Assembly: GCF_041260155.1 (NCBI RefSeq)
Contig: NC_091942.1
Coordinates: 1,622,001 to 1,686,000 of the forward strand
Direction of reading: 5' to 3'
From: Ptychodera flava
Taxonomy: Eukaryota > Hemichordata > Enteropneusta > Ptychoderidae
Length of the DNA: 64,000 bases
The position numbers were made by a program, and so were the translations under genes. Under the pieces are notes generated by a model that saw only the letters and a program-made list of their open reading frames with translations, searched no databases and was not told where the DNA came from. The first letter of the stretch is position 1, and every line of letters starts with the position of its first letter. Positions 22,601 through 36,031 of the stretch are shown here, in pieces.

Positions 22601-25600
22601 GTATATGTAAAATATGATCAATTGTGGATGGCAATAAACTCACTAATCAACAGAGACAACACAGGTGAATGTGTGTGAGTCGATCAGTTCAAAGATAGCA
22701 AACATTTGAAAACTACAAATATTAATGAAATTCAAGCAACTAGTATAAATTATTATGTGATAGCAGATTGACTAGTCTACTCCATGCACTACCATATTTG
22801 AAATTCAAGAGTTCCATTTTCCTATACTTACTTCTCAACTACCTCCCATATCCAATCTCTCATACCGAGGGACACCATCGTGTTTGCAATTTCTTTCCTC
22901 ACTTCCTGCAATGCAAGAAAATAATACATATTATTATACATCTACCATCGAGAACAATAGAATTTAGCGTGCGCTAAAAAAGTCTTACGGAACACCCATT
23001 TCGTAACATGAACAGTTTCAAGGCGCCCCATCCCCTGCTGCTGTATCTGAGCGTTCACTGTTGAATGGTTTCAAGGGACCAATTGGACGAATGCCAGAAC
23101 ATGTCTCGCGCGCTCTCTGTACTGTACTTAGGTGTGTGTGTGTGTAGTGCACACACTGCTAAACTTGCAGAAACCCATCCGAGATAGCGTTCCACACTGG
23201 CGCGATAGAATCGGACAAAAAATTGTTGACATTGCACAAAAACGGTCACTACTCTGACAATTTGATGCCCCTGTCAGGAATGTAAGATGTATAAGGTTAT
23301 TACGAAAATACCGCAAAGGATGCACTCGGACATTGGTGCCGCGCATCGCCCTCCTCTTTACATCGGGCAATATGCTGCGCCAATGTCCTCGTGCATCCTT
23401 TGTGGTATTTTCGTAATAACCTCATATGATCACATTTATGGTTGTATCAGATCTGATTTCTGGTATCGTTTGTAATTGTGTGAATGTAGCTCTTTTTGCT
23501 GTATTCTTATCAAAGAGTTACAAAAGATATCACATACATTTTCATCCTCACATAGGGGAGGATATTAATGTTCGGAAATGAACTGGTGCAATGGAAATTT
23601 CTCTTTGCCATACTCACAAGTGGAAGGCAGTCACTACATCACTGATCCAGTACATTGTACTATTAAACAGCCGAACAATTATTTTCCAAAATAATCCCCT
23701 TGTTTGACATCATTTTCTATATTCTTATGAAAATTTGCAAGTACAATGTATATGTACACAAATTCAATAGTACATGAAGATGAAATAGCAAGCGTTGACA
23801 TATCCAGTACTCGTTCTGAATACTGTATACTACTTTTATATATGGCATAAGTCAATGGTTTACACCAGTTTTTGTGGTACATGGTACTGTAGGCTCAGAA
23901 ACGTATGAAATTATGAGAATATTTTGGAAAAGTGATGAAATTCAATGTTAAAAAATTGTAAAATGTTGAGAGATAGGAGAGGGATATTTTACAAACTGCC
24001 TTGTTTCATGTGTGTTCCTGTTATGCAGATGACTATCATGTGAGTGATAAACTGATTACATCATTTGAAAGTCAAGACTATTCTGTGGTCCTCAGAGAAT
24101 ACTAGTAGTTCAAAGTGCCTCTGTAAATGATATGTTATGGCTTGTATATGATGTCATGCATAAATATGTGCCGGTAAATTTCAATTTTATTCTTTCCTTT
24201 TTTATAAGATTTGATTGTAACTATTTTATCAGCGAAAGAAACTTCATTTAACTTAAAGTTTACTGTCTTAAAGGGCAAGTAGCTGTTAGTTTTTATTATT
24301 ATTTTCACTTTTTTGTTTTTAATGTCAACCACACTTTTTTGTTCTACTTCCCAGGGCATATTCAGATACACATGAGGCTTGTCAACCTAGCCTGTACATG
24401 TGTAAACTCAATTGTTATCATTGACAAGTGAATTCTACTCTGGACTAGAGTTCAAATGCAAACAATAACTGTGCATTTTACCTGCACTGTGTTGACATGT
24501 AAATAGTATTTCAACATGCGCTGGAGAGTAGAACAAGAACTTGCAATAGACACACACAACCAAAATGGTGAAAAAGTCATCAAAAGGTACAGCTACTAGC
24601 CTTTCAATGGCAAATATGAAGATATGTGGATACAAAAAGTGTTTCAAATTGACGACTGGGTAATCTTGGGATTCATCAGGATTCAGGACCAAGGGAAACC
24701 CTTTCTCACTTCCCTGGTACTCTCTGGGAGTGCAAGAATATTGGTGTGGGATCGGTTTATTCTGACTCACACCAGGGAGAATTTCTATTTCACATTCGCT
24801 GCAACAGAAATCCCTTTACTCATATGAGACATTCAATCTCAGCCCATTGGGATGTGGGATTATATTATTCCCTTTGTATCTCCAGGTACTAACCTTATTT
24901 GGATCATTCCACAGTCTGTGTTCTAGAATAGCAAATACTTCATCAACACAGGCAGGATCACAGACATCATGTGGACCTGTTGTCAGGAATGATTTGTTTT
25001 CTAGTTAGCAAAAATACAACAACCATGCACATATTTTCACAAGCAGTAATGAAACTACTTCTTTGAACCCAAAGTCACTCTGAAGCCAACCGTTCATGAC
25101 ATGCAAAAATACAAACATGCCCTCAGATTTCGTTTTGCTAATAAGATTAGTATACATTTCATCTACATGTTGAAATTAGACACAAATTGTCACTGCATAC
25201 TGTTTGCTTTATCAATTTGTAATAGGCTAAAATTGGTTACAACACACCTCATCCACAGTCTGTGTTTGTCAATTGATAGTCACGTGGGATATGTTCTTTT
25301 AGTGCTGATCCATGAAACGACATCATCAGGCATCATTTGTTGGAACTGTTGCCTGCCAGGCATCAGTTCCAACAAATGATGCCAGCTGACGTCAAAAACG
25401 ACATTTGCGCATGTACAAACTGGAATGTAAACAAAGATGTCCTCTGTGGCCAAGCGAAACGGTAGTCGAAAAATTTCTCGGTTTATCCTACTTTCTGAAG
25501 AACAGCTGAATGCTCTGGTTTCCAACAAGGACTCAAAATGGACAAAAACGATAAGCAAAGGTGCATTGAACATTTTGAAGAAGTATTGCGACACTCTTGG

Positions 25601-28600
25601 GAAAAAATGTTTACTTGCCGAACCACTGCCAACATATTACATGCGAGAAGTTTTGTGTATGGTACCTTCTTATGCATGACTGCGGATGACATGTGTTATA
25701 AAACACATATTGACTGGTCATGAGGGCAACAGCATACATCTTTAACCCCTAGAGCCTGTGAGTAACCCCCAAAACAGACTGTTTCCCTCGGCCTTCCGCC
25801 TTGTGAAACAGTCTGCTGTTGGGGTGACTCAGTCCCTTGGGGTACAGATGTATGCTGTGGCCCTCATGGACAGTCAATATGCGTGTATTGTTTCATGCCT
25901 GCAGTATAAGTACCCTTTGGAACATTCTAATCCATCAATTTTCTTGAAATTTGTTCTAGGGAAATGTATTACTTAACCACAGCTGTGAAGTACATGTATA
26001 TGTATAAAGACAATAACTTTTTAAAAATTTAATTTATATCTTCCCTATCGGCACACTTGTCACTGGCAAAATACTGGGTCAAGAGTTCAAATTAAACTGT
26101 TCCATCTGAATTTCCTTATTCTAATTTTGATAACTATTGAAATGTATGTGCACTTTTATTCCCTTCAATCTGAAGTAAGGCATACTTTTATGAAATCACA
26201 GGCTGTGATGACATTCAATTTGCTATCCACAAGACTTACCGATATAAACCAACAATTTGGCTGCAGAAGCCCTGTGCTTCCAAGCACTGGATTTCTCTAG
26301 CTGTCTCAGTACAGCTTGGATCACCCGCCTGTCAGAATTATACATCTGTCTGACCAGAATCTCTAAGGACTGATCAAAATGTCAAAATATCAAACATAAG
26401 TATGAAACAGAAACCTTCAAAGTCCTACTAACTTATTTATATTCTCAATGTTAAAAATCAAGCATCAAAATTTACTTTCTGTCGATATAAATGATGACAA
26501 AGTTGAGTTGCTTCACATTGTCTTATCCACTTCATTGGCAACATGCTGAATTTTACAGAGTACTTGACTTGTTAAGGTACCGGTATAAAGTGCCTGGGGA
26601 CAATTTCCGTTGTTACTCAAACCCTCATCTGGCATGCTGCTTGTGTTGGGCTCATTTTGAAGCCCTAAAATAAAATTCTCACCCTCTTCTTTTTTTTGAA
26701 AATCAAAAATTTAATTACTCTCAGCACAGGGTATTGCACTATTTTGAATTTTAAAGATCAGTCAAGATCAGATAATTTGCCTCTCTAACAATCATTGTAT
26801 AGTGACTCCTGATTTTTTATTATTGATCATGAAAGAGAAACATTTCCTTGTGTAACAATTATAAGGTAAAAGTGGAAAACTTTCTATTTTGAAGAGCATA
26901 TTACCTTAAAGGGAAGTGGTCATCGGAACTGCACATGTGCAACTTTCTTGTTTACAAACAATGTATTTCATGCGCTATATATAGATGCATCATGTCAAAA
27001 TAGCTGCAACATTTAAATTTTACGATGTACATTAAGACCAACATGTTTTAACTTTCATCAATCACCAACGTGGCTTGGATACAGTGTTTATATTGGTCGT
27101 AGGGGTCCCTATCGACCTTTGAGTGCCGTTTCGATGACCACCGCCCTTTAAACTCTCATGGTCATTTCCATTGTTATACCTCAATACTTCAAATATTTCC
27201 TACATACTTCATCATGCAAACAATCTCCCTATTGTAGCGTTTTCCTTTTTATCATGCAGTAACTCTAAATATCATTTTCCAGAAGTATACTGACACTTGT
27301 TGAAACACATACTGGTGAGTACATATCAGATTGATGGCTGTCTGGCTATTAATTGCAAAACATTACAGAACAGGAGGCAAATATCAATAATAATATTTGA
27401 AAAGTATTGTAAATCTATCAACAATCGTAAAACATGGGTTCTAGCGAGGGGGACAGAGTAGCATACTCAATACCGTTGCCATAATTCTCTGACATTGGAT
27501 TACACTTGAAAGTTACATACTCACCTTTGCTGTGATACGACTATCTTTAGAATCAAGACTGTTGAGAAGAGTGTCTGTAGCCAAAGGATCTCTGACACCA
27601 AGACAACCAAGACAGATAGCAGCATTGAAGGCAATGGAATTGGACTCATCTCTAAGCTGACACAAACCTTTCAACACAACCACTAGTTGTGCATAGGCTA
27701 CCATTTCCTGTGATGAAATCATATCACCAGAGTTGTAAGGAGTGAATATTTACAAAGTGAGAGATAAGCAAATTAAAACACTGTCGTATTTGAAATCAGG
27801 CTACACATCTTTGTAGGCTGCATATCAAATTAACAAAGCTGTCAATTTCTTCATCTCAAAGAAGTTCAGTGATATTTTCTACACAGGATACAATTTACAT
27901 GTAAGAAAAAGTTACTCTACTAGACCCGATTGGAAATTAACCACATGACAAAGTGAGTTGATGTGTACAAGTCACTGCCCTATTGAAATTTCTCACCCTA
28001 GCTGCATTATACATCAATCAAACCTCACTATGGGTAATATAAGATGTACATGACCTATTGGCAACCATATTTTGGAACAACATGTTGTACATGGAAAGGA
28101 TTGATTTTTAAGCAATGAAAGGAGTGAATGGTGAAATTGTCTTCTTGGAAGAAGTACATGACAATGATGTTTTGAATTTTTACATTTTCAATTTACTATA
28201 TATTTATTTATTTTTTTATTTCACCAGAAATACAAATAATGCAGAGACACAAATACAATTAACATGAGAAGAAAAGAAAATAATGCAAAAATGATAAAAA
28301 TCAGCAAGATATGAAATGACTTACTGGATCAATGTACTGTATGTCCTTGGCATTCATCAGAGTTTCAAGGAGATCTTGTCTGATAGCCTCACTACCATGC
28401 AGAAGATTTGCAACAATTACTTTGACTGCTGGTTCATCATGGAAACCTAATGTTATCAGGGATTTAGACGCTTCATATTTCACTCTCAAATCAGAATCCA
28501 TCATCACCTAAAAAAAGGAAGTAATTTCACTGGTGAATTATAAATAAAGAATTGAAAGCAATATTTTTGAGTACATTTTTGTATTTGTCATGCTTCTGAA

Positions 28601-30680
28601 GTCTTTCTCACCTGGAACGAAACCAGAATACTGGAAAATAGCTGGCCTCAGATGTTTACTAATGACATCTTAAAATACTGACTATACCTTTACTCCAATT
28701 CTACTGACACAGCAGTAACACTGACTTCTGCTACCACTCACTGTGGTAAATTGTGTGATTCATGCATATAGCATCTTCAATTTTCAAATAAAAGAAGTAG
28801 ATGTACCATAGACCTGTTTCTCTCATCACCAATTCAGGAGACAATATACCAATACATTGATTACATTATTTGAGAAAACATTGTGCCTTTGTATACATGT
28901 ATTGACCATATTACAATGTACTTGCATTCTCATCACCACTTCAGAATATGGTTCATATCGTTTCAGGAAACGTTGTGCCTTTGACCAAATTGCTTGTATT
29001 CATGTAGCATTATGATACACAGGGAAATGTCTCCCTGATATATACATATACTTGGAATTGACCTCACCTTTTCTTTGAGACCAAGAAGAACATCATCATT
29101 ATTCACTCGCAAGGTTCCAAGGTGCTGAAAAATGTAAAATTGAAAGAAATTAGTGAGCATAAAGGATGAGGACATTATTTACACAGACAGAAGAACAGCT
29201 GAGACGTAATATTTTGAATGCCACCAGACTGATGAATTTATCAGAGTATGGATTATGTTGCACAAGCAGCATTGACTGTTGCAGGAGTTTGAAAGAATCA
29301 GATGGAAAATTCTGGTAAACTGTAATGGCCGAAGACAACTCTCAAGTCTGGAGAGTTTATTTTGCTCAATAAGCCACACTTTGTATGTATGGAATATGTT
29401 ATACCGATCATGACGTGAACTTGATCAAGTTTTGAGTGCATGCATTGCTGTAATAAATTCAGATAATCTCACATAAAGCCCTTTTTTTAATATGATATCA
29501 TTTAATAAGGACATATGCTTACTTTTGCTGCATCTATTCTCTCATCAACTCTGTCAGAGTACAGTTTATCAAGAATAGCCTGAAATGAGACAAAGTTACA
29601 CATAAAATAAGAGTTTGAAAAAAAAGGAAACGCCATCCTTGCAATGAATGGCAAAACTCAACAATCACAAGTGATTGATTTGATGTCACTTCTTTTAAAC
29701 TTTGAATGATAAGTTCAGCAACTTAGTGAATTTCATTGAGCAATATAGCACATATTGGTGTAGGTCCAACATTAAATTTTAGCTGACCCAATCATTTGTG
29801 TTGATTCAGTATGCAAGCCCTAGTCCCAGTTAGGGCACCCTTGTCCCAGTTAGGGCACCCTTGTCCCAGTTAGGGCAGGCACTGATGTTAAATGATCAAG
29901 TATGGATACAACCAAAACTGCTGCCCAGAGAGGATAATCTCAACCCTGGCCAAGTTGTAGTCAATACTTATGGGTGTGAACAAATCTTACAACACTTTCT
30001 GATGTCAAGCTACTAATAAAATCACATCTTATATTTGCACAAAATCTGTATTAGCTTTCCTTGACTGCAGAATACAGCTGATTAATGTAAAGTGTCAACA
30101 ATGGTTCAAATTAAATATTCTGCTGATAGTACAGCTATACTTACGTTTACTCTCTTCCATTTCAGCGTATCTTGGTTCAGTTTTACTGTCTTTTGATTTA
30201 CTGAAACACAAAACATTTCTGAAGGTGAGATGCGGTCTTTAACAAAATACAAGCTTTGCCTGATTACAACTACCATCTGTTGCATGAAGGCACACTCACA
30301 ATAAGATATAACTGCTAGTTCATGAAAATAAATCACAGCTACATGACAAATACCATTACTGATTCATGATCAGAATGTCCGCTATGCTAATGTGCCACTG
30401 ACTGAAGAATATTCTCCTTGATGAGAGAAACTTTTACTTATTACATATATTGAATACAGGGCTTACTCAAAGAATTTTCAAGAAATTCTTTGTAGCATAC
30501 AATGATGTCAAAGAGAGGTTGATTTCTCTGTTCAGTATATATTTAAATCTACCCTAGTAAACTGCATCACATCTCAGAGAATGCTGGGAAATACAGAGAG
30601 ACGAAAACTCACTTCCATTCAGCATTGCAACCATCTCAGAAGCTTGTTGGTCAGGCACATCACATTTTCTATCTCTGTTA
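19643..30680 (-). CDS. HEAT-repeat gene exons 13-24: HEAT solenoid and tail
   Basis: Residues about 694-1108. Paired amphipathic helices with HEAT spacing include DRVDERIDAAKHLGTLR, SDLRVKYEASKSLITLGFHD, NSIAFNAAICLGCLGVRDP, KHRASAAKLLVYIG, VRKEIANTMVSLGMRD, DDIRAQGALAVGVLGM and SEFVRLHIIRTFAQLGMTD. Exons 17 and 18 are both exactly 183 bp (61 residues), and exons 15 and 16 both 57 bp, suggesting repeat-wise exon duplication. The tail after 1067 is Ser/Pro/Arg-rich (RSPSRSPLKSPSPN) and ends MLGI, with TGA at 19643-19645. Confidence 0.87.
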
Positions 30681-33600
30681 CTGCAATGAAAATTTTGAAA
30701 ACAATACAGCTGATTTATTGATGTGTTTCAGAAGAAAAATATAAATATTCATAACTAATGCCATTGAAATAAAACAGGTACATTTTTGCTCCTTAAATGT
30801 CTATGTTTATTCAGATGACAAAGAGAACCAAATTATAATGAAGATTACGACAATTTTGCAAATTATTATGTCTGATAAGAAGTATATATTTTCACATGTT
30901 ACCTCACTGAGTCAGATGTTTTTATATGATAGGATTTGGACAAGAAGTTTATAATATGAACAGTGTCTGACAATGTCACTACAACCAATCTTGTGATATA
31001 CCTCATGATCATCCTGACTGACATATTAGGCCCTCCATGGTGTTGTATATTCAACACCAATCCTTTTGTTTTTACTCAGTGACCTTGTTCAAGCTTCAGA
31101 ATCATGGTGTTAAAAGGCTCAAAGAAAAGTTATGCTCAGTTTACTTGCTAGAACATAAATACTAGTATATACATGATAACAATTTGTTTGTCTCAATATT
31201 CTAGAAACCATGCATACACGTAATTGTACCATCAATTTTTGATTGATAAACATTTTGACTTACACTGATCCTGCTTTGGAAGATGTCTCTCTTGTTGAGA
31301 CAGGTGTCAGTAGCATTTTTCTCTTCTTCTCTTTGCTTTTGTATGCTAATATATTGGTTTCCTTGGCAACATTCATTTGATTGACAATCCTCAATGTTGG
31401 TTCGTTATCTTCCCTTGGAACATCATTCCATTCGTAGGAGACACGTGGGTATTTCTTGTTGACATTCTGGCAAAGTTTTAAAATTTGAATTCAGAAACAA
31501 ATTTTGGAAGCAATGATTGAGGAACTCTTGACAAGTGATACCTTAACCCTTTGAGTGCTGTAATGTTTCCCACCAAAATTTTATTGCTACATTTTACCAA
31601 TTTTTATGAATTTTTCTGTAATGTTTTTGATAATTTTGGATCAAATGGACATCAAATTTAATTGGCTACAGTATTTTATCAAAATTTTGGCAAACATTAA
31701 AAAAAATTTGAGTGAGGTTTATTTTATAAAGGTGACAAAAATTGACTTTGGTACTAAAAGGGTAAATGGTTATGAAGGGTACTCGGGTACATTACTAATA
31801 AAATACTCTCATCATTTGACTTGTACCATTGAAAAGGAATGAAGGTATAGGATGTAAGCCCTTTTACAATTGTACTATACTGGTTTACATGATGGTGATA
31901 TCTCATGCACGCTACATTGCATGCTGTGTACTACACACTAATGAGGAATGTAATCAGAACTTGTTCAATATCAATCAAATTGATATCTTGGCTTCACTCT
32001 GTACACGGTGTGCTTTGTTGGTGAGAAAAAAAGGCAAGAAATAGTCATCAGTGTGTTGATATAGAATCTTTGAAATGCCTTACATTGTTCATAGTCTAGG
32101 ACCTCTTATAGTTTTAACTGAGGAGAAGTCTTAGACTACGTTGTTCATAATTCATAACCTATGTACCTTTATTCCCTCATTAATACACTTTATCTTGATA
32201 CAGGAATAAATCTTGTACACTGGCAAATACTCCTATATAGTTGAGACAGCTCTATAATGTGTACGTTCATGTATACTCAAAGTATCAAAATATATGTCAA
32301 CAATAAACTTCAAATGATAGACACCAGCGTGGAGTTCAAGATGACACTGCATGAACTTCAAAGTTGATGTTATGCTTTCGTTAGAGTTGTATACTTTGGG
32401 GATTCCTTTCTAAGCTAGTACAAGGAGACAGCTTGGCAACCAAAGTTCAAAGTATGATGTTAATTTCAAGAGCATTAGAGGTGTTCCAACAAGCAGGGAA
32501 CAGAGGAAAGTACAATAGTTTTATAAGAGCCATGCACATAGGACTACTGTTCTTACAAGGACTGTGCAATTATTCAGAAGCCATGCTATTTACTGGAGAT
32601 TTTCACAGGCTGGTTACATATTTGTGCAGATGAGACTGCCAGGGAGAAGGTAGTGTAGAGGTTTGGGGAAGGAACAAACTCAGTGATTTGTTCACAAAGA
32701 GAAAGTCCTTAGTTCAAATATACTCACAACTCGGTCAGAAAATACCACCACAGGCTACACTTGTCAGAATGACAGAAACAGAGAATACTTAGTAAAGAGT
32801 TACATTTTAGATATGAGAAGACAATATCAGATATGAGAAGATATTTCAGATAAGAGAAGATATTTCAGATATGAGAAGACATTTCAGATATGAGAAGTTA
32901 GAGAACTTGACTGTCAGAAGAATTACGTACATGAATGGAATATGAACACTGGTATAATTATTGAGATCATACTGAGAAGAAAAACAGGTTAAGCCCAGAA
33001 AAAGGTAGTCAATTAACAGACAAATACATGTAGTTCTTAGCTAAAATGTTTCTGAAGCATGAGTGATAATTTGATGGTGTTGAGTGAAACTGTTAAACCA
33101 TTTAATAAAGTACTTAGAGAGGATTCTCAATTTCAAAAGTTGGGTGATATTTTGTTTGATAACTTGCACTTTTGTGTTAATGTTACATATTAGAATAATT
33201 AATCACAACATATTTTGAGTTTTACCCTAAATCAAATTTTTCATTACCCTGATATCTATTACACAAATGTTGAACACCAACCCTAAAAACCTTTGGATAG
33301 TATCTCTCAAATATGAACTGGGAAACATTTTAACGATGCATAAAAATAGGTTAAACCGAAATTCAAATGGAACACGGTGCAAACAATCCCATATGTGCAA
33401 ACACGCAAAGAAATATATGTGTATTTCAGGTATGTAAGGGTGCCGGAAATCGACAAGTGCGGGGCCAAAGTGAGGGCCAGCACAATCAAAGTGCGAGCGA
33501 ATGTGAGGGCTTGAAGTGAGGGCTCTCACAATCGAAGTGCGAGCAAATGTGAGGGCTTGAAGTGAGGGCTCTCACAATCAAAGTGAGAGCGTATTTGAGG

Positions 33601-35967
33601 GTTGAGACTTGCGAAAATCAGTACTAAATTCACCTTGATCGAATGAAGACTTGTGATCAAAGTCACTGCTAAAAGCGCGATACGATCTCCACTTGAGTGT
33701 AAACGGCGCAGCCCTGTGTATGAGCATGCATGGAGCTACAGCATCGATCGAAGCTTCACGATATGAGCGAACCGCTAATAGAGTACATGACGTCCCTGAC
33801 GGAAAAAACTGTCAAACACCGTAAAAATATGAATGAGGCATTTTGTAATCTTTACATCGTTGAGTTTCTTTAAGAATATAATGTCTGGCTGATTTTTAAA
33901 ATCGGCGACTGACTGATCGAGCAGGGATCGCACATTCAAAGTGCTTGTCAAAGTGAAATCAAACGCTATATGTGCGACAGGCAGAAATATTAAAACATCA
34001 GTCATCGCCATGATTAGGTTATACACTGTCAGGACTGAAAAACACTTTCTTCTAAAGCTTTTAAACTTGAGATAAGCCCATCGGGGGATTATCGTTATTG
34101 AAATTAATGCCATGACAATAATGACACACGACTGATCACGTCGTTCAAAATCTCAAGTGTCTCTCGACACTCATGAAGGCGCGACTTTGCACAATTTTAA
34201 ATAACGGGTATTTATAATCTAGTATAGAAGTTTGACATATCGACAATTTTGGGACTATAGAATCGATACTAAATCGAATGAACTGCGGTTGTCCCATGGG
34301 AAGCCGCGTCTGTGTAACCGCCCATGTTCACCGGCGTTTTTAGGGACTGTAATATCGATACTACACGATACCAGAATAAATTGCTTGGAGCCATGGCACG
34401 CCCGGTCTGTTAAATCGACGATATTTACCCGATATTTATCGGCGATTTGGGGATTCTAATATCGATATTAGACGATACTTGAATGACTTGCCCTGTGCCT
34501 CGGCACGCCGGATCTGTGAAATCTCCGATATTTACCCTATATTTTTCGGCGATTTGGGGACTCTAATATTGTCGGGAATGGAAATCCGACAGAAATAATG
34601 CAAAACAGATAATATATTTCCCTTTTTATTATCCAGGGTTCTGTACACATACTAATGACGATTTCACAGCGTCAGTTTATGTATTAGTTTATTTGTTAGT
34701 TAAATGAAGCCATAACATGCAAATCTGACCTTTCCGTTGTTTTTTATTTTATGTCGACTTTAACATTTAACTTTGGTCGTAGACCCTCGAGAAAAACTGT
34801 GATCTTCATCGTTACCAGAACATTCACCATGACTGGTATCAAAAAACCCTCAAAATTCTGTGTGTCATTACTCGGAACGTGCCTTGCAAGAGCAAAGTGT
34901 ACATATTCAGAACGTCAGTTTGATCGTTAATGAGATTCAGTGTGAAGTACGAAGTATTGTTGTCGGGGACCGCTTGGCAAATAAACGTAATATATTCCAA
35001 GATAGATCGCACAAAAAAAAAACAGCAGTTGCCTGTCCCGTTTTTCTCGAGGGTCTATGGTTTGGTGTATATAAGCTTAGAAGTTGAACCACGGATTAAA
35101 ATGTGTGTTGTAGCAGAATTACAGAACTGTCCATCAGTCACACCAAGACGAATTTCCCTTCGCCACAAATATCGATACTAAACGATACTAGAATGACTTG
35201 CCCTGTGCCTTACAGTTCTGGCCAAACCCGACTTCAAGGGACTGACTCTAGCTTCGATACTAGACGATACTGGATTCTGTCAAATCACAAGTAAATATCC
35301 GAATGTATCAGAGATTTCACCACCTCACACTTCTTGCCAAACCCGACTTCCAAGGACTGACTCTAGCTTCGATACTAGATGATACTAGATTTTGTCAAAT
35401 CGCAAGTAAATAGATATCGGAGATTTCATCACCTTACAGTTCTGGTCAAACCCGACTTCCAAGGACTGACTCTAGCTTCGATACTAGACGATACTAGACT
35501 TTGTCAAATCGCAAGTTAATATCCGATATATATCGGAGATTTCACCACCTTACAGGTTTGCGTCAGGGTAGCGTCAGGGTTCAGGTGTCCGAATTTAACG
35601 TGTTCATCGGGTCGATGGCATGTTCAAGCCAAATACCGTGATGTAATATTTTTAGACTCATACTCTCGCCATTGCTGCATTGGTAAGGTTGAAAAAATAC
35701 GCGGAGTCTTTGAGGTCGGCAGTAATGCTCTGTCTTATTTATTGTTGACAGTACAACCGAATGTCTGAAAATTTTCAACGGTGAGTTTTAGTTACACGTT
35801 CAGTATTTTACGCGTGCGCCCCTTCGGAAGCAAAACTTCCGACTTTTATACAAGCTGATAACTTGCTCCAGACCATGACAATATTAATTAAGTGTCTAGT
35901 TATGACGTTTGACCAATTTCAAGATTAAACTGCAATGATCATTTCGACCACACCCGATATTGACACA

Positions 35968-36031
<64 letters not shown>

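Noticed and set aside
24435..24770. 111-residue minus-strand ORF near HEAT exon 20
   Set aside because: Intronic, no domain recognised, and not compatible with the exon phases.
33775..34113. 112-residue hydrophobic minus-strand ORF inside the 4.1-kb element
   Set aside because: Membrane-like composition only, with no recognisable receptor or enzyme motif and no splice context.
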